Assembly: GCF_000176135.1 (NCBI RefSeq)
Contig: NZ_ACZN01000017.1
Location: 496,001 to 560,000 of the forward strand
DNA: 64,000 nt
Direction of reading: 5' to 3'
DNA from: Vibrio coralliilyticus ATCC BAA-450
Lineage (GTDB): Bacteria > Pseudomonadota > Gammaproteobacteria > Enterobacterales > Vibrionaceae
Position numbers and translations under genes: made by a program. A model generated the notes under the pieces. The model did no database searches and was not told the DNA's origin. It saw only the letters and a program-made list of their open reading frames with translations. Position 1 is the first letter of the stretch. Every line of letters starts with the position of its first letter. Of the stretch, positions 1 to 8,392 are shown one piece after another.

Positions 1-324
1 AACGCGCTGCTCTTCCTTTTCATTCCAATTGCTGCAGCATTGTGTATCTGGACACTATTTTCCGCTTTGTTGGAACACAAGGCACTCAAGGCGTACCTGT
101 GCGGCATAGGACTGTTTGTTATCTCTGCGCTTGGTTTTGGCGTAAGCACTTTCCCCTACCTAGTTCCATTTGCACTGACATACCAAGAGGTCGCAGGCCC
201 AGATTCAAGCCTTGCTTTCTTGTTGGTCGGAGCGGCTATTTTGCTACCCATGATCATCGCCTACAGCGCTTATTCATACTGGGTATTCAGAGGAAAGCTA
301 AAACACGGTGAGGGGTACCACTGA
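1..324 (+). CDS. Cytochrome bd-type (cyanide-insensitive) ubiquinol oxidase subunit II, C-terminal part
   Basis: Partial: the reading frame is open from base 1 and the 5' end lies outside the window. The 107 visible codons are almost wholly hydrophobic, with at least three membrane segments and a short basic tail ending in HGEGYH, as at the end of CydB/CioB proteins. Subunit II pairs with the haem-bearing subunit I in the inner membrane to oxidise quinol and reduce oxygen. The next gene overlaps by one base and is a DUF2474 micro-protein, which is the usual partner of the CioAB (cyanide-insensitive) branch and is the main reason for preferring CioB over classical CydB. The family call is firm, the subtype is inference. 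Confidence 0.85.
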   Translation, partial: NALLFLFIPIAAALCIWTLFSALLEHKALKAYLCGIGLFVISALGFGVSTFPYLVPFALTYQEVAGPDSSLAFLLVGAAILLPMIIAYSAYSYWVFRGKLKHGEGYH

Positions 325-416
325 TGAAACAATTTGGATGGTTTTTCTTGATATGGTTGGCGAGTGTTTTTTCACTCGCCGTTATTTCGATGTCAATTCG
401 TTGGATACTTTTTTAG
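324..416 (+). CDS. DUF2474 small membrane protein (bd-oxidase accessory)
   Basis: A 30-residue protein starting MKQFGWFFLIWL, with one membrane helix and a C-terminal SIRWILF. The ATG shares its A with the TGA stop of the upstream oxidase subunit (ATGA-type overlap), implying translational coupling. Size, position and the aromatic N-terminus match DUF2474 proteins that follow cioB, analogous to CydX in the bd-I oxidase. A GC-rich hairpin (GGCGAGTG at 359-366 pairing with CACTCGCC at 373-380, T6 loop) lies inside the gene. It ends only 10 bp from the convergent qnr gene, so this hairpin may help separate the two transcripts. Confidence 0.8.
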   Translation: MKQFGWFFLIWLASVFSLAVISMSIRWILF

Positions 417-426
417 AGGAGTAGGT

Positions 427-1080
427 TTAACCAATCACAACCAAACCAAACTTCGACAGTAGCTGCTCTTGCTGCCAATCACAGATCTTCACACCGTTGA
501 GTGAGACCCTACGCATGTCTAAACCTTCCAGGTCAACATGAGTTAAGTCTGCGCTTTCCAAGTTGAATGTGCCCCACTGTTCTTTGCTGAATTCACCACG
601 TGACAAATCCGCGCCCAACATACTGGCTCCGAACAGGTTGGCACCACTCCAACGATTTTCAAACAGCTCGCACTTTTCTAGCAATGCACGTTCAAAGTTG
701 GCGTAACTCAGGTTACACCCAGTTATGTATGCAGAACAAAAGTAAGCTGAATGGCTAATACGATTAACAAAATTTGCTCGCTGAAAGTTCGCACCTTTTA
801 AATCGCACTTTCTAAATTCGATACCAAAACAATCAGCACCAACAAACTGACTCATGGCTAACATACAGTTTTCAAAACTGGCATCCTTGAGGTTGGCATA
901 TTGGAAGCTGCACCCTTCCAGCGCTTGCGCTTCAATGAATTTGCAGTTGATGAACTTTGCATCACGTAAATCCGCTCGGTCAAAGCTGCATTTAATGAAC
1001 TGACAACCCTCATACACCTGCTGCTGTAAGTCCTGATGAGAGAAGTCTTGCTGATGATACGTCTGATCTTTTATAGACAT
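427..1080 (-). CDS. qnr: Qnr-family pentapeptide repeat protein (quinolone resistance/gyrase protection)
   Basis: 217 residues, the normal Qnr length. The protein is made of A(D/N)LXX-type pentapeptides (for example ADLRD, ANLKD, ADLSR, ADLTH), which fold as a right-handed quadrilateral beta helix that mimics DNA. Qnr hallmarks are present: the FGIEFRKCDLKGANF stretch near residue 90, the YFCSAYITGCNL segment, the CELFENRWSGANL loop region and the C-terminal GVKICDWQQEQLL dimerisation segment. Family members bind DNA gyrase/topoisomerase IV and lower fluoroquinolone susceptibility; vibrios carry them as chromosomal genes. Start ATG has AGGAG 6 bases upstream. No LexA box (CTGT-N8-ACAG) was seen upstream, unlike qnrB. 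Whether this allele confers measurable resistance cannot be told from sequence. Confidence 0.93.
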   Translation of the reverse strand: MSIKDQTYHQQDFSHQDLQQQVYEGCQFIKCSFDRADLRDAKFINCKFIEAQALEGCSFQYANLKDASFENCMLAMSQFVGADCFGIEFRKCDLKGANFQRANFVNRISHSAYFCSAYITGCNLSYANFERALLEKCELFENRWSGANLFGASMLGADLSRGEFSKEQWGTFNLESADLTHVDLEGLDMRRVSLNGVKICDWQQEQLLSKFGLVVIG

Positions 1081-1164
1081 GTGTTCTCCTTAGTTGGCGC
1101 AAGACTAGCACTCTAAGCCTTTGTTTTTCCACAAAAATAAAACCTTAAACATCAAGAACTTAAA

Positions 1165-1214
1165 ACACCCCAAAATCGCCAATTTAAGGCATCAAAATGG
1201 CGGTTTAAGGGTGT
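1165..1214. promoter_or_regulatory. 50-bp dyad in the qnr/msrA intergenic region
   Basis: Two-part inverted repeat: ACACCC (1165-1170) and CGCCA (1177-1181) mirror TGGCG (1198-1202) and GGGTGT (1209-1214), with the same 6-base gap in each arm. It lies about 85-135 bp upstream of qnr and 150 bp upstream of msrA. Could be an operator or a structured leader; no known factor recognised. Confidence 0.4.
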
Positions 1215-1363
1215 GCTACTTTGAAATTTGAAGGCGCGTATCAAGAAAAAAGTTTCAACCTTTAAATTACTGTTCAGATGACCGTTTTAAAAAGTAAAAA
1301 GGCGTAGAGCAATTGGAGCAGTTTTGCTCTAATACATGGCAGTTAATCTTAAGAGATCATGTA

Positions 1364-1840
1364 ATGGAAGAAATCTATTTTGCCGGAGGCTGCTTGTGGG
1401 GTGTACAGGAGTTTATGAAACATCTGCCCGGAGTAATCGTAACTGAAGCCGGGAGAGCCAATGGCACTAATCAGGATACCAAAGGGGAATATGATGGCTA
1501 TGCGGAATGCGTCCGCACTCAGTTTGACCCTGAAAAAGTATCAGTTCTGGAATTGATGGATTTCTTCTTTGAAATTATCGATCCTTACAGCCTCAACAAG
1601 CAAGGCGAAGATATCGGTAAAAAATACCGCACTGGTGTATATAGCATAAACCATAAGCATTTGACTCAGGCTCAGGACTTTATTGAGTCTCGTTCAGATC
1701 GCGAACGTATTGTGGTAGAGATACTTCCGCTGACCAACTATGTTAAAAGCGATGATGAACATCAGGATCGCCTAACCCTCCACCCAGACGATTATTGCCA
1801 CATTCCGATAGATTTACTGCACAAATACAAAAACCAATAA
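1364..1840 (+). CDS. msrA: Peptide-methionine (S)-S-oxide reductase MsrA
   Basis: 158 residues. It reduces methionine-S-sulfoxide in proteins, repairing oxidative damage in the cytoplasm. The catalytic motif is FAGGCLWGVQE at residues 5-15; most MsrA have GCFWG, here Leu replaces the Phe, and the nucleophilic Cys is at residue 9. The EYDGYAECVRTQFDP segment and the YR-TGVYS stretch are also family-typical. An in-frame ATG-like codon exists 51 bases upstream, but the ATG at 1364 has AAGAGA at proper distance and puts the catalytic motif at the expected place, so I start there. This is a short MsrA without resolving-Cys extension and without a fused MsrB. It ends at a bidirectional terminator shared with the convergent chemoreceptor. 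Confidence 0.92.
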   Translation: MEEIYFAGGCLWGVQEFMKHLPGVIVTEAGRANGTNQDTKGEYDGYAECVRTQFDPEKVSVLELMDFFFEIIDPYSLNKQGEDIGKKYRTGVYSINHKHLTQAQDFIESRSDRERIVVEILPLTNYVKSDDEHQDRLTLHPDDYCHIPIDLLHKYKNQ

Positions 1841-1846
1841 ATAAAA

Positions 1847-1869
1847 AGGCCAGAGCAATGCTCTGGCCT
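1847..1869. terminator. Bidirectional terminator between msrA and chemoreceptor
   Basis: Perfect 10-bp stem AGGCCAGAGC/GCTCTGGCCT with a 3-base loop; an A run precedes it, giving a T run on the minus strand. Confidence 0.85.
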
Positions 1870-1893
1870 CTCGTTAGCAAGTTCAAACAGCTC

Positions 1894-3585
1894 TTACACT
1901 TGGAACTTGTTAAGGTTTTTGTGTAAATCAATCACATTCATCGCGATGGTTTCACTTGCAGCCGCTGTATTCTTTGTTTCTTCCGCGGTCTCTTCTGCTA
2001 ACGTTTTGATACTGGTCAGGTTATTGTCCAAATCTTGCGCCACCGTCGATTGTTCCTCAGCAGCAGCTGCAATTTGTAAGTTCAAGCCAGCGATCTGATT
2101 GACCGATTCAGCAGCAACAGAGAAGGTATTGGCAGACTCCGAGCTTTTCTCAAGACAAAGCTTCGCGGTATCTGTTCCTTTCTTCATACTTGATACGGCA
2201 TTTTTCGCTTCCGACTGCAACGTATCGACTAACTTCTGAATATCTACGGTTGCTTCTTGAGTGCGCTGAGCGAGTGAACGAACCTCGTCCGCAACCACCG
2301 CAAAACCACGCCCTGTTTCACCTGCGCGAGCCGCTTCGATGGCAGCATTCAAAGCAAGCAAGTTAGTTTGTTCAGCGATACCTTGAATAGATTCCAGTAC
2401 TTGGCCGATATTGTTGGTTTCAGAAACAAGGTTTTCAATCACACCGGATGATGTGGTCACCTCATTCGCAAGCTCTTGGATAACCTCTTGAGTAGCTAGC
2501 GCTTCTTTCTGACCTTCCATTACGTGCTTTCTCACTTCATCAGTCACCGAAGACGCGTTTGCTGTACTGTTCGCCACTTCCTGTGTCGTCGCGTTCATTT
2601 GGTTAATCGCTGTCGCTACCTGCTCGATATCACAACGCTGCTTTTCAACGTTCTGCAACGTACGCTGCATAGCTGAAACTGCGACTTCTGATGACTGCCC
2701 GAGTTCTTCCGCCTTAGAGTTGATTTGAGTGATGGTTCCCATCAACACACCCAAGAACTTATTGAATGCGTTTGCCACGGTACCCGTTTCATCGCGGGAC
2801 GAGTCATCCAATCGAATGGTCAAGTCGCCATCTCCTTCAGCCACCTGCTTAAGTCTGTCGATGAGATTCATTATTGGGGTGCGAATAGCACGTGTGACCA
2901 AGAAAGGCATAAGAATACCTAAAACTATTGACACTGAAGCAATGATCGTCATCCACTTGATCGCGTATTTCTCATCCTCTTCAGCTTGAAGTGCACTGGC
3001 GAGAGTAAAGTTTTGCACTTCATCGAGAATCGAAATCAACGATTTATCAATTTCATCTTCATGTGCTTCCACTTTCTTAGAGAACTCGAGCATCTCTTCG
3101 ATTTGACCATTGCTGCCGTAGTCCATTGTTTTGTCAACTTCACCAACAAGCGTGCTGTAAGACTTCTCGACAACTTTCAGCTCGCCAAGAAGCTTCTTGA
3201 ATTTTTCTTGAGCCTCAACTGAGTGCAACAGTGGTATGGCTTTCTCAATGAACTCTTCAACTTCATAGAGTTCTTTTTCGGTTTTGACCGTCAGGTCATG
3301 AACCTTTTTCTTAGCTTCTTCGAATACACTCATCTGGGCCAATCCTTGCTCAACGCGGATCGCTTTAATGAGTGCTCTTTCGAACAGAATCGCTTGTTCC
3401 AACTGATGCTCTGTCACCACCGTCAACATTTTAGTTAACGGGATATCTTCTTCTGCGATATCAACCAGCTCGTTACCAATCTTGTTCATTTGATAAAGGG
3501 CAAAAACGCCCATAATAATCATGGCAAGCAACTGGGACAACCCGAGCAAATACACCTTCTGGGCAATGGTTAATCTAGATAACAT
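1894..3585 (-). CDS. Methyl-accepting chemotaxis protein (partner of BLUF gene)
   Basis: 563 residues. TM1 is at about 11-33, a helical periplasmic region at about 35-205 rich in charged coiled-coil residues (four-helix-bundle type, no Cache/PAS signature), TM2 at about 212-233, HAMP to about 285, then the cytoplasmic signalling hairpin (EQTNLLALNAAIEAARAGET at about 405-425). It has no C-terminal CheR/CheB-tethering pentapeptide. A TTG 15 bases upstream also opens the frame, but the ATG at 3585 has AGGGGG right behind the BLUF stop codon, so I prefer it. It is transcribed with the BLUF gene, 11 bases downstream of its stop. It should signal through CheW/CheA to the flagellum; the ligand is unknown. 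Confidence 0.92.
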   Translation of the reverse strand: MLSRLTIAQKVYLLGLSQLLAMIIMGVFALYQMNKIGNELVDIAEEDIPLTKMLTVVTEHQLEQAILFERALIKAIRVEQGLAQMSVFEEAKKKVHDLTVKTEKELYEVEEFIEKAIPLLHSVEAQEKFKKLLGELKVVEKSYSTLVGEVDKTMDYGSNGQIEEMLEFSKKVEAHEDEIDKSLISILDEVQNFTLASALQAEEDEKYAIKWMTIIASVSIVLGILMPFLVTRAIRTPIMNLIDRLKQVAEGDGDLTIRLDDSSRDETGTVANAFNKFLGVLMGTITQINSKAEELGQSSEVAVSAMQRTLQNVEKQRCDIEQVATAINQMNATTQEVANSTANASSVTDEVRKHVMEGQKEALATQEVIQELANEVTTSSGVIENLVSETNNIGQVLESIQGIAEQTNLLALNAAIEAARAGETGRGFAVVADEVRSLAQRTQEATVDIQKLVDTLQSEAKNAVSSMKKGTDTAKLCLEKSSESANTFSVAAESVNQIAGLNLQIAAAAEEQSTVAQDLDNNLTSIKTLAEETAEETKNTAAASETIAMNVIDLHKNLNKFQV

Positions 3586-3596
3586 GCCTATCCCCC

Positions 3597-4022
3597 TCAA
3601 TCCTTTTTAACGAAATGCTTGATCATTCGCATGGCAAAGCTTTTATGCTCCAGCAGGTAATCGAGGTCTCCTTTGTGATCCATAAAATCACTAAATCCAG
3701 GAATCGACGACCCAAGGTGCTGGTCAAGAACTTTGAAGCCCATTTTCCAATCAGGGAAACTGCGAGTGCTTATATGATGAAAACCGATACGGTTAATGTT
3801 GGTGTGACGAGTGTCTTTCTGTATCTTACTGAATAGTGATTCGACGCTGTTTTCAGGCCCTTCTAAAACTTGGATGAAGGTGCCATAACCGTCGTAAAGG
3901 AGAAGGCCAGTAATTTCGTTGTCCGTATTATTCTTACGTGCTTTCGACAGAATCGCTTCCAATTGATCTTGCTTAAGCCGTTGAACCGCTTTGCTGACAT
4001 ACACGAGTTCAATCATTTCCAT
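3597..4022 (-). CDS. BLUF-domain blue-light sensor protein
   Basis: 141 residues: a BLUF domain over about 1-97 and a 40-residue helical tail. BLUF binds FAD and changes hydrogen bonding at a Gln/Tyr pair under blue light. The key positions are present: Tyr8 (LVYVS), Asn32, Gln51 (FIQVLEGP), Trp92 and Met94 (PDWKMGF), aligned one residue offset after Gln to PixD/Slr1694 numbering. No EAL, cyclase or HTH output is fused, so it belongs to the short PixD-like class that acts through a partner protein. The next gene in the same operon is a chemoreceptor, making that receptor the obvious candidate partner (inference). Confidence 0.93.
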   Translation of the reverse strand: MEMIELVYVSKAVQRLKQDQLEAILSKARKNNTDNEITGLLLYDGYGTFIQVLEGPENSVESLFSKIQKDTRHTNINRIGFHHISTRSFPDWKMGFKVLDQHLGSSIPGFSDFMDHKGDLDYLLEHKSFAMRMIKHFVKKD

Positions 4023-4324
4023 TTATGGCTCCCATCACTTATATGTCCTAAGCCAGTGTGTTCAATTTTTATGACTCGGGCATAACTTGTTCTGAACTGA
4101 TTTTGCTCCATCAAGACGACAGATAAAGCTTTGATAACAGATTCTTATCAAAAGTGTTTCTTGTATTGAGATACTTTCAAAAGACTCTGCACTAAAACCT
4201 TACCACCTAATAGGTAACCAAACATTAACAATATACTTACAATTTACATGCCAGATGAGAAAGCGTGAACAGCTGTGAGATTTGAGTGAAAACACATGAT
4301 AATATCCATCAAGTGCATATTATC

Positions 4325-4390
4325 AATTGCATATTGCAACATAAGTCGCAATATGCAATTGCAATGTGGTTAAGGTGAGTAATAACCACA
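4325..4390. repeat. Two tandem inverted repeats in the 391-bp BLUF/DMT-transporter gap
   Basis: The gap 4023-4413 has no credible gene. It holds a perfect 13-bp inverted repeat, AATTGCATATTGC (4325-4337) with GCAATATGCAATT (4348-4360), then a second, TGTGGTTA (4365-4372) with TAACCACA (4383-4390), both with 10-base loops. They lie just past the 3' end of the DMT gene and about 310 bp upstream of the BLUF gene. The AT-rich first stem lacks a T run, so an operator or RNA element is as likely as a terminator. Confidence 0.5.
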
Positions 4391-4413
4391 CAAAACATAT
4401 GGAAAAGAGTTGC

Positions 4414-5349
4414 TTAGATTTTTTGCTGACTTTTTACGGTTGGCATTAATGCTCCAATCCGCCAGTCAAATTTTACGGCACATACAGCCAACAATATCCC
4501 AATAACTCCCAAACCTTGCGATAGATTCACCACATTATCAAAGGCAAAGTAATCCACCACTAAAGCGGTCACGGGGTACACGAAAGATAAAATGGCGATG
4601 AGATGAGTGGTGAGTTTTTGAAAGGCATCATACATGATGACGTACATAAATCCGGTATTTACCAAACCAAGTGTGAGTAACGCTCCCCACTGAACTGGAA
4701 TCTTCGGCAGCGCCGACCAATCCACCATAGGTAACAGTAAGACAACACCCACACTGAGCTGAACAAGTGCAATCACGCTTGGCGATACTTGGCTGACTTC
4801 TTTGGTCAATAATGTCGTCACTGTGTACAACAGTGCAGCACCCAGTGCCAATAACAGCCCAAACAATATTTTCTGGCTGCCAACATCTTCACCTTGCAGC
4901 AAAATACTTAGCTGCTTTAGATCCAGATCAGTCACTAACACCAACCCCAGCAATGCTACTGATAGCCACACAATGAGATTCACGCTTGGCAGTTGCCTTG
5001 CCATCAGTGAACCAGCAACAACTAACATAATTGGTTGCATGTGGTAAGCAATCGTAGCAATAGAGAAAGGGATATAATCAAAAGAGGCAAAGAGCAAAAC
5101 CCAGTTACCCACCAAAGTAATACCACCCGCCAAAATCAACCCAAGTACTTTTCTATTCAGGCCTGCAGTAAACGAACCATACTGCCATTTAACGTAACCA
5201 GCCAGAAACAGGCCTGCGATCAAACAGCGGAAAAATACGACATTCCAAAACGATTGACCTGACTCAATCACAAACAATCCTATGGTTCCCGATAACACCA
5301 TAGCGGTGATCATTTTGATGGTGCCGGCTTCTGTATCATTCCTATACAT
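4414..5349 (-). CDS. EamA/DMT-family transporter (Lrp-paired)
   Basis: 311 residues with ten predicted membrane helices in two EamA repeats (about 12-140 and 160-295), the normal drug/metabolite transporter layout. Such proteins export amino acids, nucleobases or related metabolites across the inner membrane. ATG at 5349 is preceded by AAGGGGATGAATT. The gene diverges from an Lrp/AsnC-type regulator with a 114-bp intergenic region, the classic arrangement in which the regulator senses an amino acid and switches on its exporter. Substrate is unknown. Confidence 0.87.
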   Translation of the reverse strand: MYRNDTEAGTIKMITAMVLSGTIGLFVIESGQSFWNVVFFRCLIAGLFLAGYVKWQYGSFTAGLNRKVLGLILAGGITLVGNWVLLFASFDYIPFSIATIAYHMQPIMLVVAGSLMARQLPSVNLIVWLSVALLGLVLVTDLDLKQLSILLQGEDVGSQKILFGLLLALGAALLYTVTTLLTKEVSQVSPSVIALVQLSVGVVLLLPMVDWSALPKIPVQWGALLTLGLVNTGFMYVIMYDAFQKLTTHLIAILSFVYPVTALVVDYFAFDNVVNLSQGLGVIGILLAVCAVKFDWRIGALMPTVKSQQKI

Positions 5350-5463
5350 AATTCATCCCCTTGAATCTACTAAGTAATACACATAGATTAAGAAGTAATC
5401 CCCCACAAAGGCATGGCGAAATGAAGCTCATTTTTCAGTGAGACTTAAAAAAGGAAGACAAAT

Positions 5464-5949
5464 ATGCGTAAGAACCTTAAAAACGAAGATTGGACGCTGG
5501 ACGCCATCGATAGCCAACTACTCGACTTACTTAACGAGAACGCACGAATGCCAGTCGCAGAGCTAGCCAGAGAAGTGAAAATGTCGTCTCCGAGCGTTAA
5601 CGAGCGACTCAAACGTATGGAAGAGTTCGGCGTTATTTCAGGATATCGGGTTCAACTCGCACCAGAAAATTTAGGATTCCCACTTGAAGCCATCGTACGT
5701 ATGCGTCAACTACCAGGAAAGATAAAACAGCTGGAAGCCATGATCATCGAAACGCCAGAGTTTATTGAATGCGACAAAGTCACTGGTGAAGATTGTTTTT
5801 ATGCTCGGATGCGTTTCGGCACAATGGAGCAATTGGATGAAATCCTAGACAAAGTATCCTCTCTGGCTGAAACCAATACCTCCATTGTGAAATCAACACC
5901 CGTCAAACGACGTAACGTGCCTTACCAATATTCTCGCTCACAAAAATAA
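5464..5949 (+). CDS. Lrp/AsnC-family transcriptional regulator
   Basis: 161 residues. It has an N-terminal winged HTH (about 12-60: DAIDSQLLDLLNENARMPVAELA, then SSPSVNERLKRMEEFGVI) and a C-terminal RAM/AsnC ligand-binding domain (about 75-150) with the typical ECDKVTGEDCFYARM strand. The family forms octamers that bind amino acids. ATG has AAGGAAG upstream. It is divergent from a DMT exporter, its likely target. A perfect-type terminator follows immediately. Confidence 0.92.
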   Translation: MRKNLKNEDWTLDAIDSQLLDLLNENARMPVAELAREVKMSSPSVNERLKRMEEFGVISGYRVQLAPENLGFPLEAIVRMRQLPGKIKQLEAMIIETPEFIECDKVTGEDCFYARMRFGTMEQLDEILDKVSSLAETNTSIVKSTPVKRRNVPYQYSRSQK

Positions 5950-5975
5950 TGGGCGAGCAAAACTCTGCTCACCCA
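5950..5975 (+). terminator. Terminator after Lrp-family gene
   Basis: Stem TGGGCGAGCA (5950-5959) with TGCTCACCCA (5966-5975), one G-T pair, followed by TCTTAATCTT; starts directly at the stop codon. Confidence 0.75.
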
Positions 5976-6005
5976 TCTTAATCTTCGCTCAATGAATAAA
6001 TCCAT

Positions 6006-6905
6006 TCATCGACTTTGACCTGCTAACTTAGCGCTTGCCGCTCTGTGTTTTTCCGAGGCAGGTTTTACAATCAAACCGATGCCTATCAGAAACAACGCAC
6101 TCGCGATGACTTGCGGCATAGAGAGCACTTCGTCATACATGAAATAGCCACTGACTAAAGCGAATACTGGAACAAGCAAAGTCAAAGGTGCTGCGGTGCT
6201 TAACGGGTACTTAATCAGCGTTCGATTCCAGACCCAGTAACCAAACAAGGTGGTTGGGTAAGCCTGAAAAACCACTGCAATTGTCGTGTTCATATCCCAG
6301 TTTTCATACGCTTGCCAAAGGATTTGTTCACCGTGCAATGCCGTCGCGAACAACACGAGCGGTACAGGCGCAAACAACATTCCCCATACATTAAATGCAA
6401 AAGCCTGTTTGGTTTTGGAAGCTTTAACGATGACTCCCATTAAGGTCCAACTGATTGCCGCAATCATAATCAACATAAGGCCTGAAGCAGTAATATTACC
6501 GTTGGTCGCAGACACCAGCACCAGCAGCGCGACCATAGCAAGCAAAGCCCCCATCAATTTTCGAGGTGACGACTTTTCTTTAAAGACAAAAAGCCCGACC
6601 GCCATGCCGATCAATACGTTGCTCGACAGCAAAACCGAAGACATTCCGGAAGACAAACCCGCAGTAATCGACCAAGACGCCATGCCCCAGATCCCGACGC
6701 CAAACACTAACCCATAACTGACCAGATAGCGCCAAGCCACATTTGGTCTGGCGATGAAAAAGATCGCCGGGATCACCGCAAGCGCGAAACGGGCAGCTGT
6801 CGCAATCAGTGGGTGAACATTGGTAATCCCCATTTTGATCATTGAGAAGTTAAATCCCCAAATAGCCATGACGAATACCGCAAGTATTAGGTCGTTTTTT
6901 TTCAT
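6006..6905 (-). CDS. EamA-family exporter (EamA/YdeD-like; MocR-paired)
   Basis: 299 residues, ten membrane helices in two EamA domains. The N-terminus (LAVFVMAIWGFNFSMIKMG) and the AARFALAVIPAIFFIARP stretch closely recall E. coli EamA (YdeD), an O-acetylserine/cysteine exporter, so amino-acid-type export is plausible. The start is set at ATG 6905, with GGAGGG 6 bases upstream; the frame stays open 22 codons further but that extension would run over the divergent promoter. Divergent from a MocR-type regulator. Confidence 0.88.
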   Translation of the reverse strand: MKKNDLILAVFVMAIWGFNFSMIKMGITNVHPLIATAARFALAVIPAIFFIARPNVAWRYLVSYGLVFGVGIWGMASWSITAGLSSGMSSVLLSSNVLIGMAVGLFVFKEKSSPRKLMGALLAMVALLVLVSATNGNITASGLMLIMIAAISWTLMGVIVKASKTKQAFAFNVWGMLFAPVPLVLFATALHGEQILWQAYENWDMNTTIAVVFQAYPTTLFGYWVWNRTLIKYPLSTAAPLTLLVPVFALVSGYFMYDEVLSMPQVIASALFLIGIGLIVKPASEKHRAASAKLAGQSR

Positions 6906-6958
6906 TGTTATCCCTCCATTCATTCTGTGAATATGAGTATCGCTTGCGAGCAAAAAGG

Positions 6959-6995
6959 GATACAGATACAATTTTTCAAATAAAAACCAGTACAG
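6959..6995. promoter_or_regulatory. Candidate MocR operator (direct repeat) between DMT exporter and MocR gene
   Basis: TACAG occurs at 6961-6965 and again at 6991-6995, exactly 30 bp (about three helical turns) apart, inside GATACAGATACAA and CCAGTACAGTT. MocR/PdxR-type dimers are known to bind spaced direct repeats. The second copy ends 5 bp before the MocR start codon cluster, as expected for autoregulation. Which factor binds is inference. Confidence 0.5.
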
Positions 6996-7000
6996 TTGTT

Positions 7001-8392
7001 ATGATGATGAGCATTTATAAGCAGTTAGCCAATCAATTCATTGAAGATATTCAACACGCTAAGCTGTGTGAAGGGGACAAAATGCCCTCTTTACGGCAAC
7101 TCTCACAGCAGCACTCTGTCAGTATGTCGACCGCCGTTAGTTGCTATCAAGAGCTGGAGTCACAAGGGTGGATCCAATCCCGCCCGCAAGCAGGTCACTT
7201 CGTCGCACCTCGCCAGCACTCCCATCAGACACCCGAGCTCAAACAGTTTGTCAGCACCGTATCAACAGTCCGCAACTTCAATTCCGTACATTCTGCACTG
7301 CGAGGCCCATTAGGTGTTTCCAGTACCGCCAATGATGAACAAGCCGTAACAGAGCTCGAACGCAGTTTTCGCCGAGCCTTGCGCCGAATGGGCGACCGAC
7401 TCAACCACTATCCTGATGTTCAGGGAGAGCCTTTGCTGCGTCAGGCATTATCGACTCACTTTTCTAAAGTCGGCGTACACTTTTCTGCCAGTGATCTTGT
7501 CGTCACAGCTGGTTGTATGTCAGCGTTAAAAGCAGCGATTGAATCCTGCACTGAGACAGGTGATGCTATCGCAATCAGTTCACCATGCTTCAACGGCATC
7601 ATCGAATTACTTGGTCAGATGGCGCGAAAAATTGTCGAGATTCCCTCTTTAGACGACGGCATCGATTTAGCACAACTGGAAGCACACTTTCAGCAAGGCA
7701 ATGTCAAGGCGGGTATTTTCTGTACTTCTCATATGAACCCACAGGGGATCAGCATGTCGGCTCAGCAAAAACAAACGCTGGCGCAACTGGCAAATCAATA
7801 CCAGATTCCTGTGATTGAAGACGACGTTTACCTAGAGCTATCCTACTCTGACCATACGCCTTTGCCTGCAAAATATTACGATCAAGCTGGTTATATTCTC
7901 TGGTGCGGCTCAGTTTCAAAGAGCCTGTCTCCGGGTTATCGATTAGGCTGGTGCTTGCCCGGTCGTTACAAGTCAACCTATCAAGGTCAGTTTGGAGCGA
8001 GTTGCTATGGAGTTTCGACTCCGGTTCAGTTAGCCGTGGCTGACTTCATTGATTCTGGCCAGTACGCCAAGCAACTCAGACGCAGAAAGCAAAAGCTACT
8101 TTCGCTAAGAAAAGACTATCTCGACTATCTAACCGCGCAGTTGCCCGAGCACATAAAGATCAGCAACCCACAAGGCGGTATGGTGCTTTGGATCCAAGCT
8201 CCGGGTTTGGACAGTAAACAGTTACAGAGCGAAATCGAAACTCACAAAATTGATATCCGCCTCGGGCATCTCTTTACCACTCTCGATCTCTATTCCGACT
8301 GTGTGAGAATAAATATGGGTTACCCGCTTGAAGGGCGTGCAAAAGAAGAATTGGACACGCTTATTGATCTTTTGATTACGCTTTCTGACTAA
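7001..8392 (+). CDS. MocR/PdxR-type regulator (GntR winged HTH fused to class I aminotransferase)
   Basis: 463 residues from ATG 7001. The GntR HTH spans about 5-75 (KMPSLRQLSQQHSVSMSTA), followed by a linker and a fold-type I aminotransferase domain (about 105-460). The PLP site is visible: DDVYLELSY and then GSVSKSLSPGYRLGW with the Schiff-base lysine. These proteins use PLP adducts as effectors and usually control an adjacent transporter or enzyme gene. Three ATGs stand in a row at 7001, 7004 and 7007 with no good ribosome site upstream, so the exact start is uncertain and the mRNA may be leaderless. It overlaps the convergent AraC gene by 4 bp. Confidence 0.9.
   Translation: MMMSIYKQLANQFIEDIQHAKLCEGDKMPSLRQLSQQHSVSMSTAVSCYQELESQGWIQSRPQAGHFVAPRQHSHQTPELKQFVSTVSTVRNFNSVHSALRGPLGVSSTANDEQAVTELERSFRRALRRMGDRLNHYPDVQGEPLLRQALSTHFSKVGVHFSASDLVVTAGCMSALKAAIESCTETGDAIAISSPCFNGIIELLGQMARKIVEIPSLDDGIDLAQLEAHFQQGNVKAGIFCTSHMNPQGISMSAQQKQTLAQLANQYQIPVIEDDVYLELSYSDHTPLPAKYYDQAGYILWCGSVSKSLSPGYRLGWCLPGRYKSTYQGQFGASCYGVSTPVQLAVADFIDSGQYAKQLRRRKQKLLSLRKDYLDYLTAQLPEHIKISNPQGGMVLWIQAPGLDSKQLQSEIETHKIDIRLGHLFTTLDLYSDCVRINMGYPLEGRAKEELDTLIDLLITLSD

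Noticed and set aside
1081..1312. LexA box upstream of qnr, as in qnrB; integron attC site
   Set aside because: No CTGT-N8-ACAG; the dyad at 1165-1214 lacks attC core-site features.
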